Part shown: piece by piece, positions 36,780-45,149 of the stretch
Layout of the letters: every line of letters starts with the position of its first letter
Numbering within the stretch: the stretch's first letter is position 1
Assembly: GCA_017983795.1 (NCBI GenBank)
Contig: JAGOAS010000001.1
Coordinates: 186,001-250,000 of the forward strand
Source: Piscinibacter sp.
Lineage (GTDB): Bacteria; Pseudomonadota; Gammaproteobacteria; Burkholderiales; Burkholderiaceae_C
Length of the DNA: 64,000 nt
Reading direction: 5' to 3'
The notes under the pieces: model-generated
Seen by the model: only the letters and a program-made list of their open reading frames with translations
What the model was told of the DNA's origin: nothing
The model's database searches: none
Translations under genes and position numbers: made by a program

Positions 36780-37210
36780 GCCGCGCCCTTCGCGCAATCG
36801 GCGCAGCGCCCGCGCAGCGTCAGCTCGTGCTGCTCGACCTGGAAGCCCGCCGGCGCGAGCCGCTCGATGCCGCCCGGGCAGGCGTGGATCGGGAAGACGC
36901 GGTCGCACACCGTGCAGTGGAAGTGATGATGGTGGTGCTGGTGCGCCGTGCCGCGCGCCTGGGCGTGGCTGCAGGGCGCCTCGAAGCGCGAAGCCTGGCC
37001 GGGCAGGTCGACCTTGACCACCTGCGCTTCCTCGTGCAGCGCGCGCAGCTGGCGGTAGACGGTGGAGAGGTTCAGCGTCGGCACCTCGCCGCGCGCCAGT
37101 TCGAGGATCTCGGACGGCGCCAGCGAACGGCCGCTCTCGGCGAGCGAGCGCAGCACGGCGTCCTTCTGGCGCGTCTGGCGGGTGGGTCGGGCTTCCATGG
37201 AGGCCGGCAT
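36776..37210 (-). CDS. zur: Zinc uptake regulator Zur (Fur family)
   Basis: A 144-residue Fur-family repressor. The winged helix holds LNLSTVYRQLRALHEEAQV. The metal sites are HQHHHHHFHC, CTVCDRVFPIHAC and the C-terminal CADC; the CxxC pairs are the structural zinc site. The ATG could be at 37210 or 37198 (MEARPTRQ); neither has a strong ribosome site. A perfect palindrome lies 6 bases upstream of the first ATG, as expected for a self-regulated zur. It heads the operon zur-His peptide-znuC-znuB-znuA. Zur rather than Fur is inferred from the linked zinc importer. Confidence 0.9.
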   Translation of the reverse strand: MPASMEARPTRQTRQKDAVLRSLAESGRSLAPSEILELARGEVPTLNLSTVYRQLRALHEEAQVVKVDLPGQASRFEAPCSHAQARGTAHQHHHHHFHCTVCDRVFPIHACPGGIERLAPAGFQVEQHELTLRGRCADCAKGAA

Positions 37211-37216
37211 CTTATT

Positions 37217-37236
37217 GCAAATGCACTTGCATTTGC
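37217..37236. promoter_or_regulatory. Zur operator
   Basis: GCAAATGCACTTGCATTTGC is a perfect 9-2-9 palindrome, AT-rich against a very GC-rich background, 6 bases upstream of the first zur ATG. It has the size of a Fur-family site. With zinc bound, Zur would sit here and shut down the whole operon. The identity of the binder is inferred from position. Confidence 0.8.
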
Positions 37237-37277
37237 CGTGCCGGTGCGAATGCCCGGGCGACGCCTCCGGGAATGCC

Positions 37278-39095
37278 TCAGGACGAGCGGCGGTGCTGCC
37301 GGGCCTCCTCGCGCTCGCGGGCGAACTGCTCCTCGAGCTGCTGGCGGCCCTGCTTGGCGATGGCGATCAGCTGTGCCTCGTCGCCGGTGTGCGGGCGCAT
37401 CTGCTCGACCAGCTCGAGGTTGTGGCGCCGAAAGCGCAGCGCCAGCGTGCGCGCCTGGTGGCGCTCCAGGCCGAGCAGCTCGAGCGCGCTGCGCCCGCTC
37501 ATCAGCGCCGAATCGAGCGTCTCGCGCTCGACCGCCTCGACGCCGAGATTGCGCAGCTGGTAGTAGTGCGAGACGTTGCGCGCGCGCGCCACGATGCCCA
37601 GGCGCGGGAAATGCTCGCGCACCAGCCTGGCCACCGCCACGCTCTGCTCGACGTCGTCGATGGCCAGCACGAACAGGCGCGCGCTGTCCGCGCCGGCGCT
37701 GCGCAGCAGATCGAGCCGCGTCGCGTCGCCGTAGTAGACCTGCCAGCCGAAGCGGCGCACCGCCTCGACTTGCTCGGCATCGTGCTCCAGCACGGTGGCC
37801 GAGAAGCCGCTCGCATGGAGCAGGCGGCCGACGATCTGCCCGTAGCGGCCGAAGCCGGCGATGATCACCGGCGGTGCATGCCCATCGTCGATGCGGTCGC
37901 CGATCTCGTCATACGGCGCCGCGCGGTCCTGCCGCGCATGCCGGCGTGCGCGGATGCGGTCGGAGGCGAGCAGCAGCAGCGGCGTCAGCAGCATCGACAG
38001 CGCCACCGCCGCCACCAGCAGCGAGGAGGTGGGCGCGTCGATCACGCCGGCCGTCGCGGCGCTCTGGAACACCACGAAGCCGAACTCGCCGCCTTGCGCG
38101 AGCAGGATCAGGAAGGGCGGCCGCTCGCGCGCCGGAATCGGCATGGCGCGCCCCATGCCCCACAGCACGGCCGCCTTGACGAGCAGGAAGCCGGCGACGA
38201 TGGCGGCCACGAGCAGCGGCTGCGCCAGCACCACCGCGAAGTCGATGCTCATGCCCACGGCGATGAAGAACAGGCCCAGCAGCAGGCCCTTGAAGGGCTC
38301 GATGTCGGTTTCCAGTTCGCGGCGGTATTCGCTCTCGGCCAGCAGCACCCCGGCGAGGAAGGCGCCCAGCGCCATCGACAGGCCGACCGACTGCATCAGC
38401 GCCGCCGTGGCCACCACCAGCAGCAGCGAGGCGGCGGTGAAGATCTCCGGCGTGCGGCTGCGTGCGATCCAGCGCAGCGCCGGGCGCAGCAGCAGCCGGC
38501 CGCCGAGCACGATGATGGCGATCACCGCGGCGGCCTTGGCCGCGCCCCACCAGCCGCCGCCTTCGTGTGCCGCGCCGGCGCCGGCCAGCAGCGGCACGAA
38601 GGCGAGGATCGGAATGGCGGCCACGTCCTGCAGCAGCATCACGCTGAGCACGCCCTGGCCGGAGCTCGTCGCCATCAGGTTGCGCTCGGCGAGCACGCCC
38701 AGGCCGATGGCGGTGGAGCTCATCGCCAGGCCCAGCGCGGCCACCAGCGCGATGCGCCAGTCGACGCCGCAGGCCACGCCCACGGCCGTCATCAGCGCCG
38801 CCGAACCGGCCAGCTGCACGCTGCCCCAGCCGAAGATGGGCCGGCGCAGCGCCCACAGGCGGCGCGGCTCGAGCTCGAGGCCGACGAGGAAGAGCATCAG
38901 CACCACGCCGAATTCGGCGAAGTGCAGCATGTCCTGCGGGTCGGACACCAGCTTCAGCCCCCAGGGGCCGATGACGATGCCGGCGGCGAGGTAGCCGATG
39001 ATCGAGCCCAGGCCCAGCGCCTTGGCCAGCGGCACGGCCAGCACCGCCGCGGCGAGGTAGACCAGGCTGCCGGTCAGCCAGTTGCCGTGCTCCAT
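37278..39095 (-). CDS. kefC: Kef-type potassium/proton antiporter (CPA2)
   Basis: A 605-residue antiporter of the KefB/KefC type. Residues 1-380 form about 12 membrane helices; GLGSIIGYLAAGIVIGPWGL and FLVGLELEPRRLW are family motifs. A cytoplasmic TrkA-N domain follows with the nucleotide motif IIAGFGRYGQIVGRLL near residue 410, then a charged tail. Such systems lose potassium when glutathione conjugates form, protecting against electrophiles. The kefF-like gene lies upstream on the same strand, separated by a 266-bp palindromic element. GGAG precedes the ATG. KefB and KefC cannot be told apart here. Confidence 0.88.
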   Translation of the reverse strand: MEHGNWLTGSLVYLAAAVLAVPLAKALGLGSIIGYLAAGIVIGPWGLKLVSDPQDMLHFAEFGVVLMLFLVGLELEPRRLWALRRPIFGWGSVQLAGSAALMTAVGVACGVDWRIALVAALGLAMSSTAIGLGVLAERNLMATSSGQGVLSVMLLQDVAAIPILAFVPLLAGAGAAHEGGGWWGAAKAAAVIAIIVLGGRLLLRPALRWIARSRTPEIFTAASLLLVVATAALMQSVGLSMALGAFLAGVLLAESEYRRELETDIEPFKGLLLGLFFIAVGMSIDFAVVLAQPLLVAAIVAGFLLVKAAVLWGMGRAMPIPARERPPFLILLAQGGEFGFVVFQSAATAGVIDAPTSSLLVAAVALSMLLTPLLLLASDRIRARRHARQDRAAPYDEIGDRIDDGHAPPVIIAGFGRYGQIVGRLLHASGFSATVLEHDAEQVEAVRRFGWQVYYGDATRLDLLRSAGADSARLFVLAIDDVEQSVAVARLVREHFPRLGIVARARNVSHYYQLRNLGVEAVERETLDSALMSGRSALELLGLERHQARTLALRFRRHNLELVEQMRPHTGDEAQLIAIAKQGRQQLEEQFAREREEARQHRRSS

Positions 39096-39109
39096 CAGCG
39101 CGGCTCCGA

Positions 39110-39375
39110 GGGCCTGTTCACACTACGGGAAGGCTCGCGCCGGGGTGGCCCAAGGCGCTGGGCAAGGCGCGGCGCGCCGCCCAGGCAGGCCGCCTGGGCC
39201 AGCGGCGCAACGCGGCCCAGCGCCTTGGGGTACCCCGGCCCGCAGGGTGATCTCGACAAACAGGCGCCCGCCGCGTTACACGTCTTGCCCAGGCGGCCGG
39301 CCTGGGCTGCGCCGTGCGCCTTGCGGGCGCCTGTTTGTCGAGTCACGCGAGCCTCCCCGTAGTGTGAACAGGCCC
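39110..39375. repeat. Nested palindromic element 1, between kefF and kefC
   Basis: The ends are inverted repeats: GGCCTGTTCACACTACGG at 39111-39128 and its exact complement at 39357-39374, extended by GGRAGGCTCGCG to about 29 bp with one mismatch. Inside are two side-by-side hairpins. Hairpin 1 pairs 39139-39163 with 39215-39239 (23 of 25). Hairpin 2 pairs CTCGACAAACAGGCGCCCGC (39252-39271) with 39323-39342 (20 of 20). Each is topped by the same small hairpin GCCCAGGC-N5-GCCTGGGC (39179-39199 and 39287-39307). It fills the whole gap from the last bases of kefF to 14 bases before kefC. There is no open frame in it worth calling. Confidence 0.9.
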
Positions 39376-40064
39376 TACGCCGCTGCAGGCCGGGCATCGG
39401 CCGGCACCACGCAGGCCACGCACTCGGGCAGCTCGGCGATCTCCGGCCAGTCGGGCCAGCGGGTCAGCCGCTCGGCGTACAGCGCGGCGTGCGCGGCGAT
39501 CTCGGCTTCGCTCGCGTGGTGGGCGCCGTGCAGCAGCAGCGGCGGCAGGAAGCGCATGCCGCACAGCGCCGCGGTCTGCTCCATCGGCGGCAGGAAGGCG
39601 TCGAAGAAGTAGCGGTTGTGGCCCTCGGGGCTGTAGGCCTGCTGCGAGCCGCCGGTGGACAGCGCCAGCCACAGGTCCTTGCCCTGCAGCGCCGCGCCGC
39701 CGGGGCCGTAGGCCCAGCCGAAGGCCAGCACCTCGTCGAGCCAGAGCTTGAGCAGCGGCGGCAGCGAATACCAGTGCACCGGGCACTGCATGACCACCAG
39801 CCGCGCCGCGGCGAGGCGCGCGCGCTCGGCGGCGCCGTCGATGAAGTAATCGGGGTAGAGCGCGTAGAGGTCGCGCAGCTCGATGCGGCCGTTCGAGGCG
39901 GCGGCCGCGCCAGCGGCGGCTTGCAGCATCGCCCGGTTGATCCGCGATTGCTCCATCTGCGGATGGGCCGCCAGCACCAGCACCTCGGGGGCGGCGCCCT
40001 CGTTGCGCGGCGGGTCGGTGTCGGGTTGCAAGGGAGGGGCGGGCTGCGGGCTTGCCGCTACCAT
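39375..40064 (-). CDS. kefF: KefF/KefG-type NAD(P)H oxidoreductase
   Basis: A 229-residue flavodoxin-fold quinone reductase. After a ~25-residue Pro-rich N-terminal extension come VLVLAAHPQMEQSRINRAML (phosphate-binding loop of FMN), QCPVHWYSLPPLLKLWLDEV, and LSTGGSQQAYSPEGHNRY, the signature of Kef ancillary proteins. Such subunits bind to and activate KefB/KefC and reduce quinones. The antiporter gene follows on the same strand. The gene is flanked on both sides by palindromic elements with the same 18-bp ends; the stop codon touches element 1 and the start lies 27 bases from element 2. Confidence 0.85.
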   Translation of the reverse strand: MVAASPQPAPPLQPDTDPPRNEGAAPEVLVLAAHPQMEQSRINRAMLQAAAGAAAASNGRIELRDLYALYPDYFIDGAAERARLAAARLVVMQCPVHWYSLPPLLKLWLDEVLAFGWAYGPGGAALQGKDLWLALSTGGSQQAYSPEGHNRYFFDAFLPPMEQTAALCGMRFLPPLLLHGAHHASEAEIAAHAALYAERLTRWPDWPEIAELPECVACVVPADARPAAA

Positions 40065-40091
40065 AACCGCAAAGCCCGACCCAGACAGACT

Positions 40092-40359
40092 GGGGCCTGT
40101 TCACACTACGGATGCCAGATGCGTTGCCACGAGAAGGCCCGCGAGCAAGGCGCGAACCGCAGCCCAGGCTGGACGCCTGGGCAAGGTTTGCAACGCCGCG
40201 CGCGGGCCTTCTCGTGGCAACCCGAAGGGAACGGGCCTGGCAGCGCGCAGGGCGGCGTTGCGCTCCTAGCGGAGGCGGCCAGCCTTCGCGTCGTCGCGCG
40301 CCTTGCCCTGCGCGCTGCCAGGCCCGTTCGCACTGGCATCCGTAGTGTGAACAGGCCCC
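40092..40359. repeat. Nested palindromic element 2, between kefF and parA
   Basis: This fills most of the 317-base gap between the divergent kefF and parA-like genes. Perfect 27-bp terminal inverted repeats lie at 40092-40118 and 40333-40359, starting with the same 18-bp core as element 1 (GGCCTGTTCACACTACGG). Inside, hairpin 1 pairs 40123-40143 with 40201-40221 (21 of 21) and carries the apical GCCCAGGC-TGGAC-GCCTGGGC (40162-40182). Hairpin 2 pairs 40230-40253 with 40305-40328 (24 of 24). The stem sequences are unlike those of element 1, yet each stem is perfect. Promoters for the two genes must lie in or beside it. Confidence 0.9.
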
Positions 40360-40381
40360 TCAAGCCAGGACGGAGGTCCCG

Positions 40382-40996
40382 ATGCCGGTGATCGTGGTGG
40401 CCAATCCCAAGGGAGGCGTGGGCAAGAGCACGCTGTCGACCAACCTCGCGGGCTATCTGGCCGCGCGGGGGCACGCGGTGATGCTCGGCGACGTGGATCG
40501 CCAGCAGTCGGCGCTGACCTGGCTCTCGCTGCGGCCCAAGCCGCTGCCGGCCATCGGCACCTGGGACACGCACGGCGAGGTGGTGCGTCCGCCCAAGGGC
40601 ACGACCCACGTGGTGCTGGACACGCCCGCCGGCCTGCACGGCAAGCGCCTCGACGAGGTGATGAAGCTGGCCGACAAGGTGATCATCCCGATCCAGCCCA
40701 GCATCTTCGACATCCACGCCACGCATGCCTTCGTCGCCGAGCTGCTGGCGCACCGGCGCAGCGACAAGGTCAAGTTCGGCATCGTCTGCATGCGCGTGCG
40801 CGAAGGCACGCTCTCGGCCGAACACCTGCGCGCTTTCGTCGACAAGCTGAAGGTGCCGCTGATCGGCCAGCTGCGCGACACGCAGAACTACGTGCACCTG
40901 GCCGCGCACGGGCTGACGCTGTTCGACGTGAGCTCGTCGCGCTTCGAGCGCGATCACGAGCAATGGAAGAGCATTCTCGAATGGGTGAACGCATGA
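40382..40996 (+). CDS. Orphan ParA-family ATPase
   Basis: A 204-residue deviant Walker A ATPase: VVANPKGGVGKSTLSTNLAG with both signature lysines (Lys10 and Lys15), then a short GDVDRQQSAL (A' motif) and HVVLDTPAGL (Walker B). Such proteins place plasmids, chromosomes or protein clusters. There is no ParB gene or parS-like site nearby, so it is not a chromosome partition locus; a role in positioning some other cargo is possible. It overlaps the MaoC gene by 4 bases. GGAGG lies before the ATG. Confidence 0.88.
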   Translation: MPVIVVANPKGGVGKSTLSTNLAGYLAARGHAVMLGDVDRQQSALTWLSLRPKPLPAIGTWDTHGEVVRPPKGTTHVVLDTPAGLHGKRLDEVMKLADKVIIPIQPSIFDIHATHAFVAELLAHRRSDKVKFGIVCMRVREGTLSAEHLRAFVDKLKVPLIGQLRDTQNYVHLAAHGLTLFDVSSSRFERDHEQWKSILEWVNA

Positions 40997-41445
40997 GGAA
41001 ATTCGAATCGCTGGAAGAACTCGGCCGCGAGCTCGGCCAGGTGGTGGGCACGAGCGAGTGGGTCACCATCACGCAGCAGCACATCGACGAGTTCGCCCGC
41101 GCCACCGGCGACCTGCAGTGGATCCACGTCGATCCGGTGCGCGCCGCCGCCGGCCCCTTCGGCAGCACCATCGCGCACGGCTTCCTCACGCTCTCGCTGC
41201 TGCCGCAGATGGGCGCCTCGGCGATCGATATCGGCGGCGTGCGCATGGGCGTCAACTACGGCCTGAACAAGGTGCGCTTTCCGGCGCCGGTGCCGGTGGG
41301 CAGCCGGCTGCGCGGCCACTTCAAGCTGATCGGCTTCGAGCCCATCGAAGGCGGCGCGCAGATCACCTTCGAAGTGACGATGGAGCGCGAGGGCTCGGCC
41401 AAGCCGGTGTGCGTGGCCGAATCGCTCTCGCGCCGCTACGTCTAG
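40993..41445 (+). CDS. MaoC-like (R)-specific enoyl-CoA hydratase
   Basis: A 150-residue single hot-dog protein. The catalytic Asp-x4-His is in ATGDLQWIHVDPVRA, followed by GPFGSTIAHGFLTLSLLPQM, the typical hydratase 2 stretch. It would hydrate trans-2-enoyl-CoA to (R)-3-hydroxyacyl-CoA, linking fatty acid breakdown to PHA or other pathways. The ATG at 40993 overlaps the ParA stop (ATGA). Coupling of a ParA protein and a hydratase is unexpected and has no clear reason. Confidence 0.87.
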   Translation: MRKFESLEELGRELGQVVGTSEWVTITQQHIDEFARATGDLQWIHVDPVRAAAGPFGSTIAHGFLTLSLLPQMGASAIDIGGVRMGVNYGLNKVRFPAPVPVGSRLRGHFKLIGFEPIEGGAQITFEVTMEREGSAKPVCVAESLSRRYV

Positions 41446-41457
41446 GAGGACATCGCC

Positions 41458-42192
41458 ATGAAGGTCCTGCTGATCGACGACCACCCGCTGATCCTCTCCG
41501 CCCTCAAGACCGTGATCCAGGGCCTGGGCGACCATGTCTCGGTGGTGGGCGCGGCCAGCGCCGCCGAGGCGCGCGGCGTGCTCGCCGCCGACCCCGATTT
41601 CGACCTGGTGCTGCTCGACCTCGCGCTCGGCGACGCGCACGGCTTCGACGTGCTCACCGAATTCCGTGCCCAGTACCCGGCGGTGCCGGTGGTGGTGGTG
41701 TCGGCCTCGGACCGCAGCAGCGACGTGATCCACGCCGTCGACCTCGGCGCGATGGGTTTCGTGCCCAAGCGCGCCAGCAACGAGATCCTCTTCGAGGCGC
41801 TCAACGTGGTGATGTCCGGCGGCATCTATGTGCCGCCGATGACGCTGCGCAGCTTCGGCGACGGCGCCGGCGCGCCGGCCGGCGCCGGCAGCGTGCCGCA
41901 GGCGCTCGCCGTGGTGCGCGAGCAGGCCGAGGCCGGCGCGGTGCAGAAGACGCCGCCGCTGGCCTCGCTGGGCCTGACGCCGCGCCAGACCGACGTGCTC
42001 GCCCTGCTGCTGCAGGGCAAGCCGAACAAGCTGATCGCGCGCGACCTCAACCTCTCGGTCGAGACGGTGAAGGACCACGTCGCCGCGGTGCTGCGCGCGC
42101 TCAACGTCAGCTCGCGCACGCAGGCCGTGCTGGCGGTCAGCCAGATGACGCACCAGGGCGGCATCAACGCATGGCGCAACCCGCCGCGCTGA
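41458..42192 (+). CDS. LuxR-type response regulator
   Basis: A 244-residue regulator: receiver with Asp7/Asp8 and Asp54 (LVLLDLALGD), a ~35-residue Gly/Ala-rich linker, and a LuxR helix-turn-helix (LGLTPRQTDVLALLLQGKPN, LSVETVKDHVAAVLRAL). AGGAGG precedes the ATG. It overlaps the following hybrid kinase gene by 22 bases and is its likely output partner. Confidence 0.93.
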   Translation: MKVLLIDDHPLILSALKTVIQGLGDHVSVVGAASAAEARGVLAADPDFDLVLLDLALGDAHGFDVLTEFRAQYPAVPVVVVSASDRSSDVIHAVDLGAMGFVPKRASNEILFEALNVVMSGGIYVPPMTLRSFGDGAGAPAGAGSVPQALAVVREQAEAGAVQKTPPLASLGLTPRQTDVLALLLQGKPNKLIARDLNLSVETVKDHVAAVLRALNVSSRTQAVLAVSQMTHQGGINAWRNPPR

Positions 42193-44018
42193 GCGACGCG
42201 TCGACGGCGGCCGCGGCGGTGCGCCCGGCGCCGCCCTCGCGCGAGGCGCTGCTGCCCGACGAGGTGCTGGCGCTGTACGCCTTCACCGGCGCCACGCTGG
42301 CCGGCCTGGCCGGCGGCTTCGCCCTGATGCTGATGCTGTTCTGGGGCAAGGCGCCGACGAAGCTGTTCCTCGCCTGGGCGGCGCTCTTCATCGGCCTGTG
42401 GTTCGTTCGTATCGTGCTCGCGCGCGCCTTCCGGCACGCCTACAAGCACGGCCCGGCGATGGCGTGGGCGCGCTGGCAGCTGCGCTGGAACGTGCTGACG
42501 CTCAGCTCGGCCGCGGCCTGGGGCTTGTCGGGCTGGCTGTTCTATTCGCATGCGATCGGCATCCAGCAGACCGGCCTGATCCTCACCATCTATACCTTCT
42601 GCATCGCGGTGGTGCCGGTGCTGGGCAACCACCCGCGCATGTTTGTCGCCTACGTGGCGATCTGCTTCACGCCGCTGGTGGTGCGCATCGCCATGGGCGG
42701 CGATGCCTACAGCGTCCAGCTCGCCGGCATGCTGGCGGTCATCGTCTCGCTGACCACCGCGCTGGCGCGCAACTACCGCCACACCGTGCAGCGCCTGCTC
42801 GAACACAAGCTGCGCGCCGATACGCTGGCCGCGCAGTTGCGCGTCGAGAAGGCCGCGGCCGAGGCGGCGCGCCAGGAGGCCGAGGTGGCCAACCGCGCCA
42901 AGACGCAGTTCTTCACCGCCGCCAGCCACGACCTGCGCCAGCCGCTGCACGCCATGGGCCTGTTTGCCGAGGCGCTGCGCCAGCGCGTGCACGAGCCCGA
43001 GGTGGCCAACCTCGTCAACAGCATCAACGCCTCGGTCGACGCGCTCGAAGGCCTGTTCTCGGAACTGCTCGACATCACCCGCATCGACGCCGGCGGCATC
43101 GACGTGCGGCCGCAGTCCTTCGAGGTCGAGGACATCCTGCGCAAGCTGCGCCTGCACTTCGAGCCGACCGCCTTCGAGAAGGGCCTGGCGCTGACGCTGC
43201 GCGGCGGCGCCCGCGTGGTGCACGCCGACCCGCTGCTGGTCGAGCGCATCCTGCGCAACCTGGTGAGCAACGCCATCCGCTACACCAACGACGGCGGCGT
43301 GCTGGTGGCGGCGCGCGTGCGCGGCGGCAAGGTGATCCTGCAGGTGTGGGATTCGGGCCTGGGCATCCGCGAGGAAGAGCAGGCGCGCGTCTTCGAGGAG
43401 TTCTACCAAGTGCCCAATACGCCGGCGGTGGCGCCGCACCAGCGCAAAGGCCTGGGCCTGGGGCTGGCCATCGTCAAGCGCCTGGCCGACCTGATGGGCG
43501 CGCCGCTCACGCTGCGCTCGCGCTCCGGCCACGGCACCGTGTTCACGCTCGAGCTGCCGACCGGCACGCGGCCTCAGCCCTCGCTCTCGGCGCTCGCCTC
43601 CGGCGGCGTGCCGGGGCTGACGCTGGCCGGCCGCAGCATCGTGGTGGTGGAAGACGAGCCCGCGGTGCGCGCCGGCCTGGAGGTGCTGCTGCAGGGCTGG
43701 GGCGCGCGCGTCTTCTCCTTCGACAGCATGGCCGACAGCGTGGCCTGGGCCGACGCGGCCGACCGCGCGCAGATCCGGCCCGACGTGCTGATCGTCGACT
43801 ACCGGCTCGAGAGCGGCCGCAACGGCGTCGAGGCGATCGCGGCGCTGCGCGCGCGCTTCGGCGCGGCCGTGCCCGCCATCGTCGTGACCGGCAGCACCAT
43901 GAGCACGCTCGACAAGGAAGCGCAGGACAAGGATTTCCACCTGCTGCTCAAGCCGGTGGTGCCCAACAAGCTGCGCGCGATGATCGCCTTCAAGCTCGGC
44001 GTCAAGCCGCAGCGCTGA
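42171..44018 (+). CDS. Membrane hybrid sensor histidine kinase
   Basis: A 615-residue protein with about six membrane helices at residues 35-200 and no large periplasmic domain, so it senses in or near the membrane. A coiled coil leads to HisKA (FFTAASHDLRQPLHAMGLFA, His253) and HATPase_c (RNLVSNAIRYTNDG, then DSGLGI and GLGLGLAIV). The C-terminal ~120 residues are a receiver domain (VVVEDEPAVRAGL, LIVDYRLESGRNG). The signal is unknown. The ATG at 42171 lies inside the regulator gene. Confidence 0.92.
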   Translation: MAQPAALSDASTAAAAVRPAPPSREALLPDEVLALYAFTGATLAGLAGGFALMLMLFWGKAPTKLFLAWAALFIGLWFVRIVLARAFRHAYKHGPAMAWARWQLRWNVLTLSSAAAWGLSGWLFYSHAIGIQQTGLILTIYTFCIAVVPVLGNHPRMFVAYVAICFTPLVVRIAMGGDAYSVQLAGMLAVIVSLTTALARNYRHTVQRLLEHKLRADTLAAQLRVEKAAAEAARQEAEVANRAKTQFFTAASHDLRQPLHAMGLFAEALRQRVHEPEVANLVNSINASVDALEGLFSELLDITRIDAGGIDVRPQSFEVEDILRKLRLHFEPTAFEKGLALTLRGGARVVHADPLLVERILRNLVSNAIRYTNDGGVLVAARVRGGKVILQVWDSGLGIREEEQARVFEEFYQVPNTPAVAPHQRKGLGLGLAIVKRLADLMGAPLTLRSRSGHGTVFTLELPTGTRPQPSLSALASGGVPGLTLAGRSIVVVEDEPAVRAGLEVLLQGWGARVFSFDSMADSVAWADAADRAQIRPDVLIVDYRLESGRNGVEAIAALRARFGAAVPAIVVTGSTMSTLDKEAQDKDFHLLLKPVVPNKLRAMIAFKLGVKPQR

Positions 44019-44026
44019 GCGCGAGA

Positions 44027-44896
44027 TCAGGCCGGCTCGTAGGCCAGCCGCACGTAGATCGGCGCGAAGGCCTCGGCCTGGGTGATCTCGAGCAGGCGCT
44101 CGCGCGCCAGTTCGAGCATGGCGATGAAGGTCACCACCAGCACCTGCGGGCCGCGGCTGGTGTCGAACAGGTCTTCGAAGAGCGCGAAGCGCCGGCCCTG
44201 CAGGCGGCGCAGCACGATGCTCATGTGCTCGCGCACCGAAAGCTGCTCACGCGTGATGGTGTGGTGCTGGTTGAGCTTGGCGCGGCGCAGGATGTCGGCC
44301 CAGGCGGCGCGCAGGTCGTCGGCGTCGACGTCGGGGAAGCGCGGCACCAGCGACTGCTCGATCGTCACCTGCGCGCGCAGGAAGTCGCGGCCGATCAGCG
44401 GCAGCGTATCCAGGCGCGCGGCGGCGAGCTTGATCTGCTCGTACTCGATCAGGCGGCGCACCAGTTCGGCACGCGGATCCTCGGGCTCGCGGCCGTCCTC
44501 GCTCTTCTTGGGCGGCAGCAGCATGCGCGACTTGATCTCGATCAGCATCGCCGCCATCAGCAGGTATTCGCTGGCGAGTTCGAGGTTGGTACTGCGGATC
44601 TGGTCGACGTAGGCGAGGTACTGGCGCGTCACGTCGGCCAGCGGGATGTCGAGGATGTTGAAGTTCTGCTTGCGGATCAGGTAGAGCAGCAGGTCCAGCG
44701 GGCCTTCGAAGGCCTCGAGGAAAACTTCCAGCGCGTCCGGCGGGATGTACAGATCCTGCGGCAGCGCGAACAGCGGCTCGCCGTACAGGCGCGCCACCGC
44801 CACGCTGTCGACCGCGGCGGGCGGCAGGGCCTGCACGTCGGGCGTCGGCGGGGGCATGTCGGGCACCTCGGGTGCCGCCGCGGCCTCGTGGCTCAT
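44027..44896 (-). CDS. scpA: Segregation and condensation protein A
   Basis: The 289-residue kleisin closes the SMC ring with ScpB to compact chromosomes. Seen: FEGPLDLLLYLIRKQNFNIL near the start, ASEYLLMAAMLIEIKSRMLLP in the middle, and a C-terminal winged helix (REHMSIVLRRLQG...FIAMLELARERLLEITQ). The ATG at 44896 follows the DUF3460 gene stop by 13 bases; the first ~40 residues are Ala/Pro-rich and poorly conserved. scpB is not in the window. Confidence 0.93.
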   Translation of the reverse strand: MSHEAAAAPEVPDMPPPTPDVQALPPAAVDSVAVARLYGEPLFALPQDLYIPPDALEVFLEAFEGPLDLLLYLIRKQNFNILDIPLADVTRQYLAYVDQIRSTNLELASEYLLMAAMLIEIKSRMLLPPKKSEDGREPEDPRAELVRRLIEYEQIKLAAARLDTLPLIGRDFLRAQVTIEQSLVPRFPDVDADDLRAAWADILRRAKLNQHHTITREQLSVREHMSIVLRRLQGRRFALFEDLFDTSRGPQVLVVTFIAMLELARERLLEITQAEAFAPIYVRLAYEPA

Positions 44897-44909
44897 CGCC
44901 GCAGAAGGC

Positions 44910-45113
44910 TCAGTGGCCGCTCGTCTGGTAGACGTAGGGCTGCTGGGCCACGCGCGCGGCGCGGTATTCGGCCTGGGCTTCGCGGTCGATCGTCTTGTCC
45001 CACAGCAGGGCACGGCCGGCCTGCTGTTCCTGTTCGAGGGTGGGACGCTTCGCCTTCAGCTGTTCGATGAAGGTCGTGACGTCGGACTTGTAGGGTTTCC
45101 AGAAGAGCGGCAT
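44910..45113 (-). CDS. DUF3460 family protein
   Basis: A 67-residue protein found in betaproteobacteria, often just before scpA as here. The conserved parts are SDVTTFIEQLK and LLWDKTIDRE. Its function is not known. It shares a transcript with scpA (13-base gap). Confidence 0.88.
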   Translation of the reverse strand: MPLFWKPYKSDVTTFIEQLKAKRPTLEQEQQAGRALLWDKTIDREAQAEYRAARVAQQPYVYQTSGH

Positions 45114-45149
45114 GGCGGCGATTTTATCCGCCCGGGCCGGACCCCCGCC

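Noticed and set aside
39110-40359. A composite transposon carrying kefF
   Set aside because: The elements flank the gene, but there is no transposase gene and no clear flanking target duplication, and kefF-kefC is the expected functional pair. Kept only as a repeat finding.
39082-40391. Several frames of 100-300 codons over the palindromic elements
   Set aside because: They run through the inverted repeats and the antisense of kefF; the products repeat the palindrome-derived residues and have no domain.
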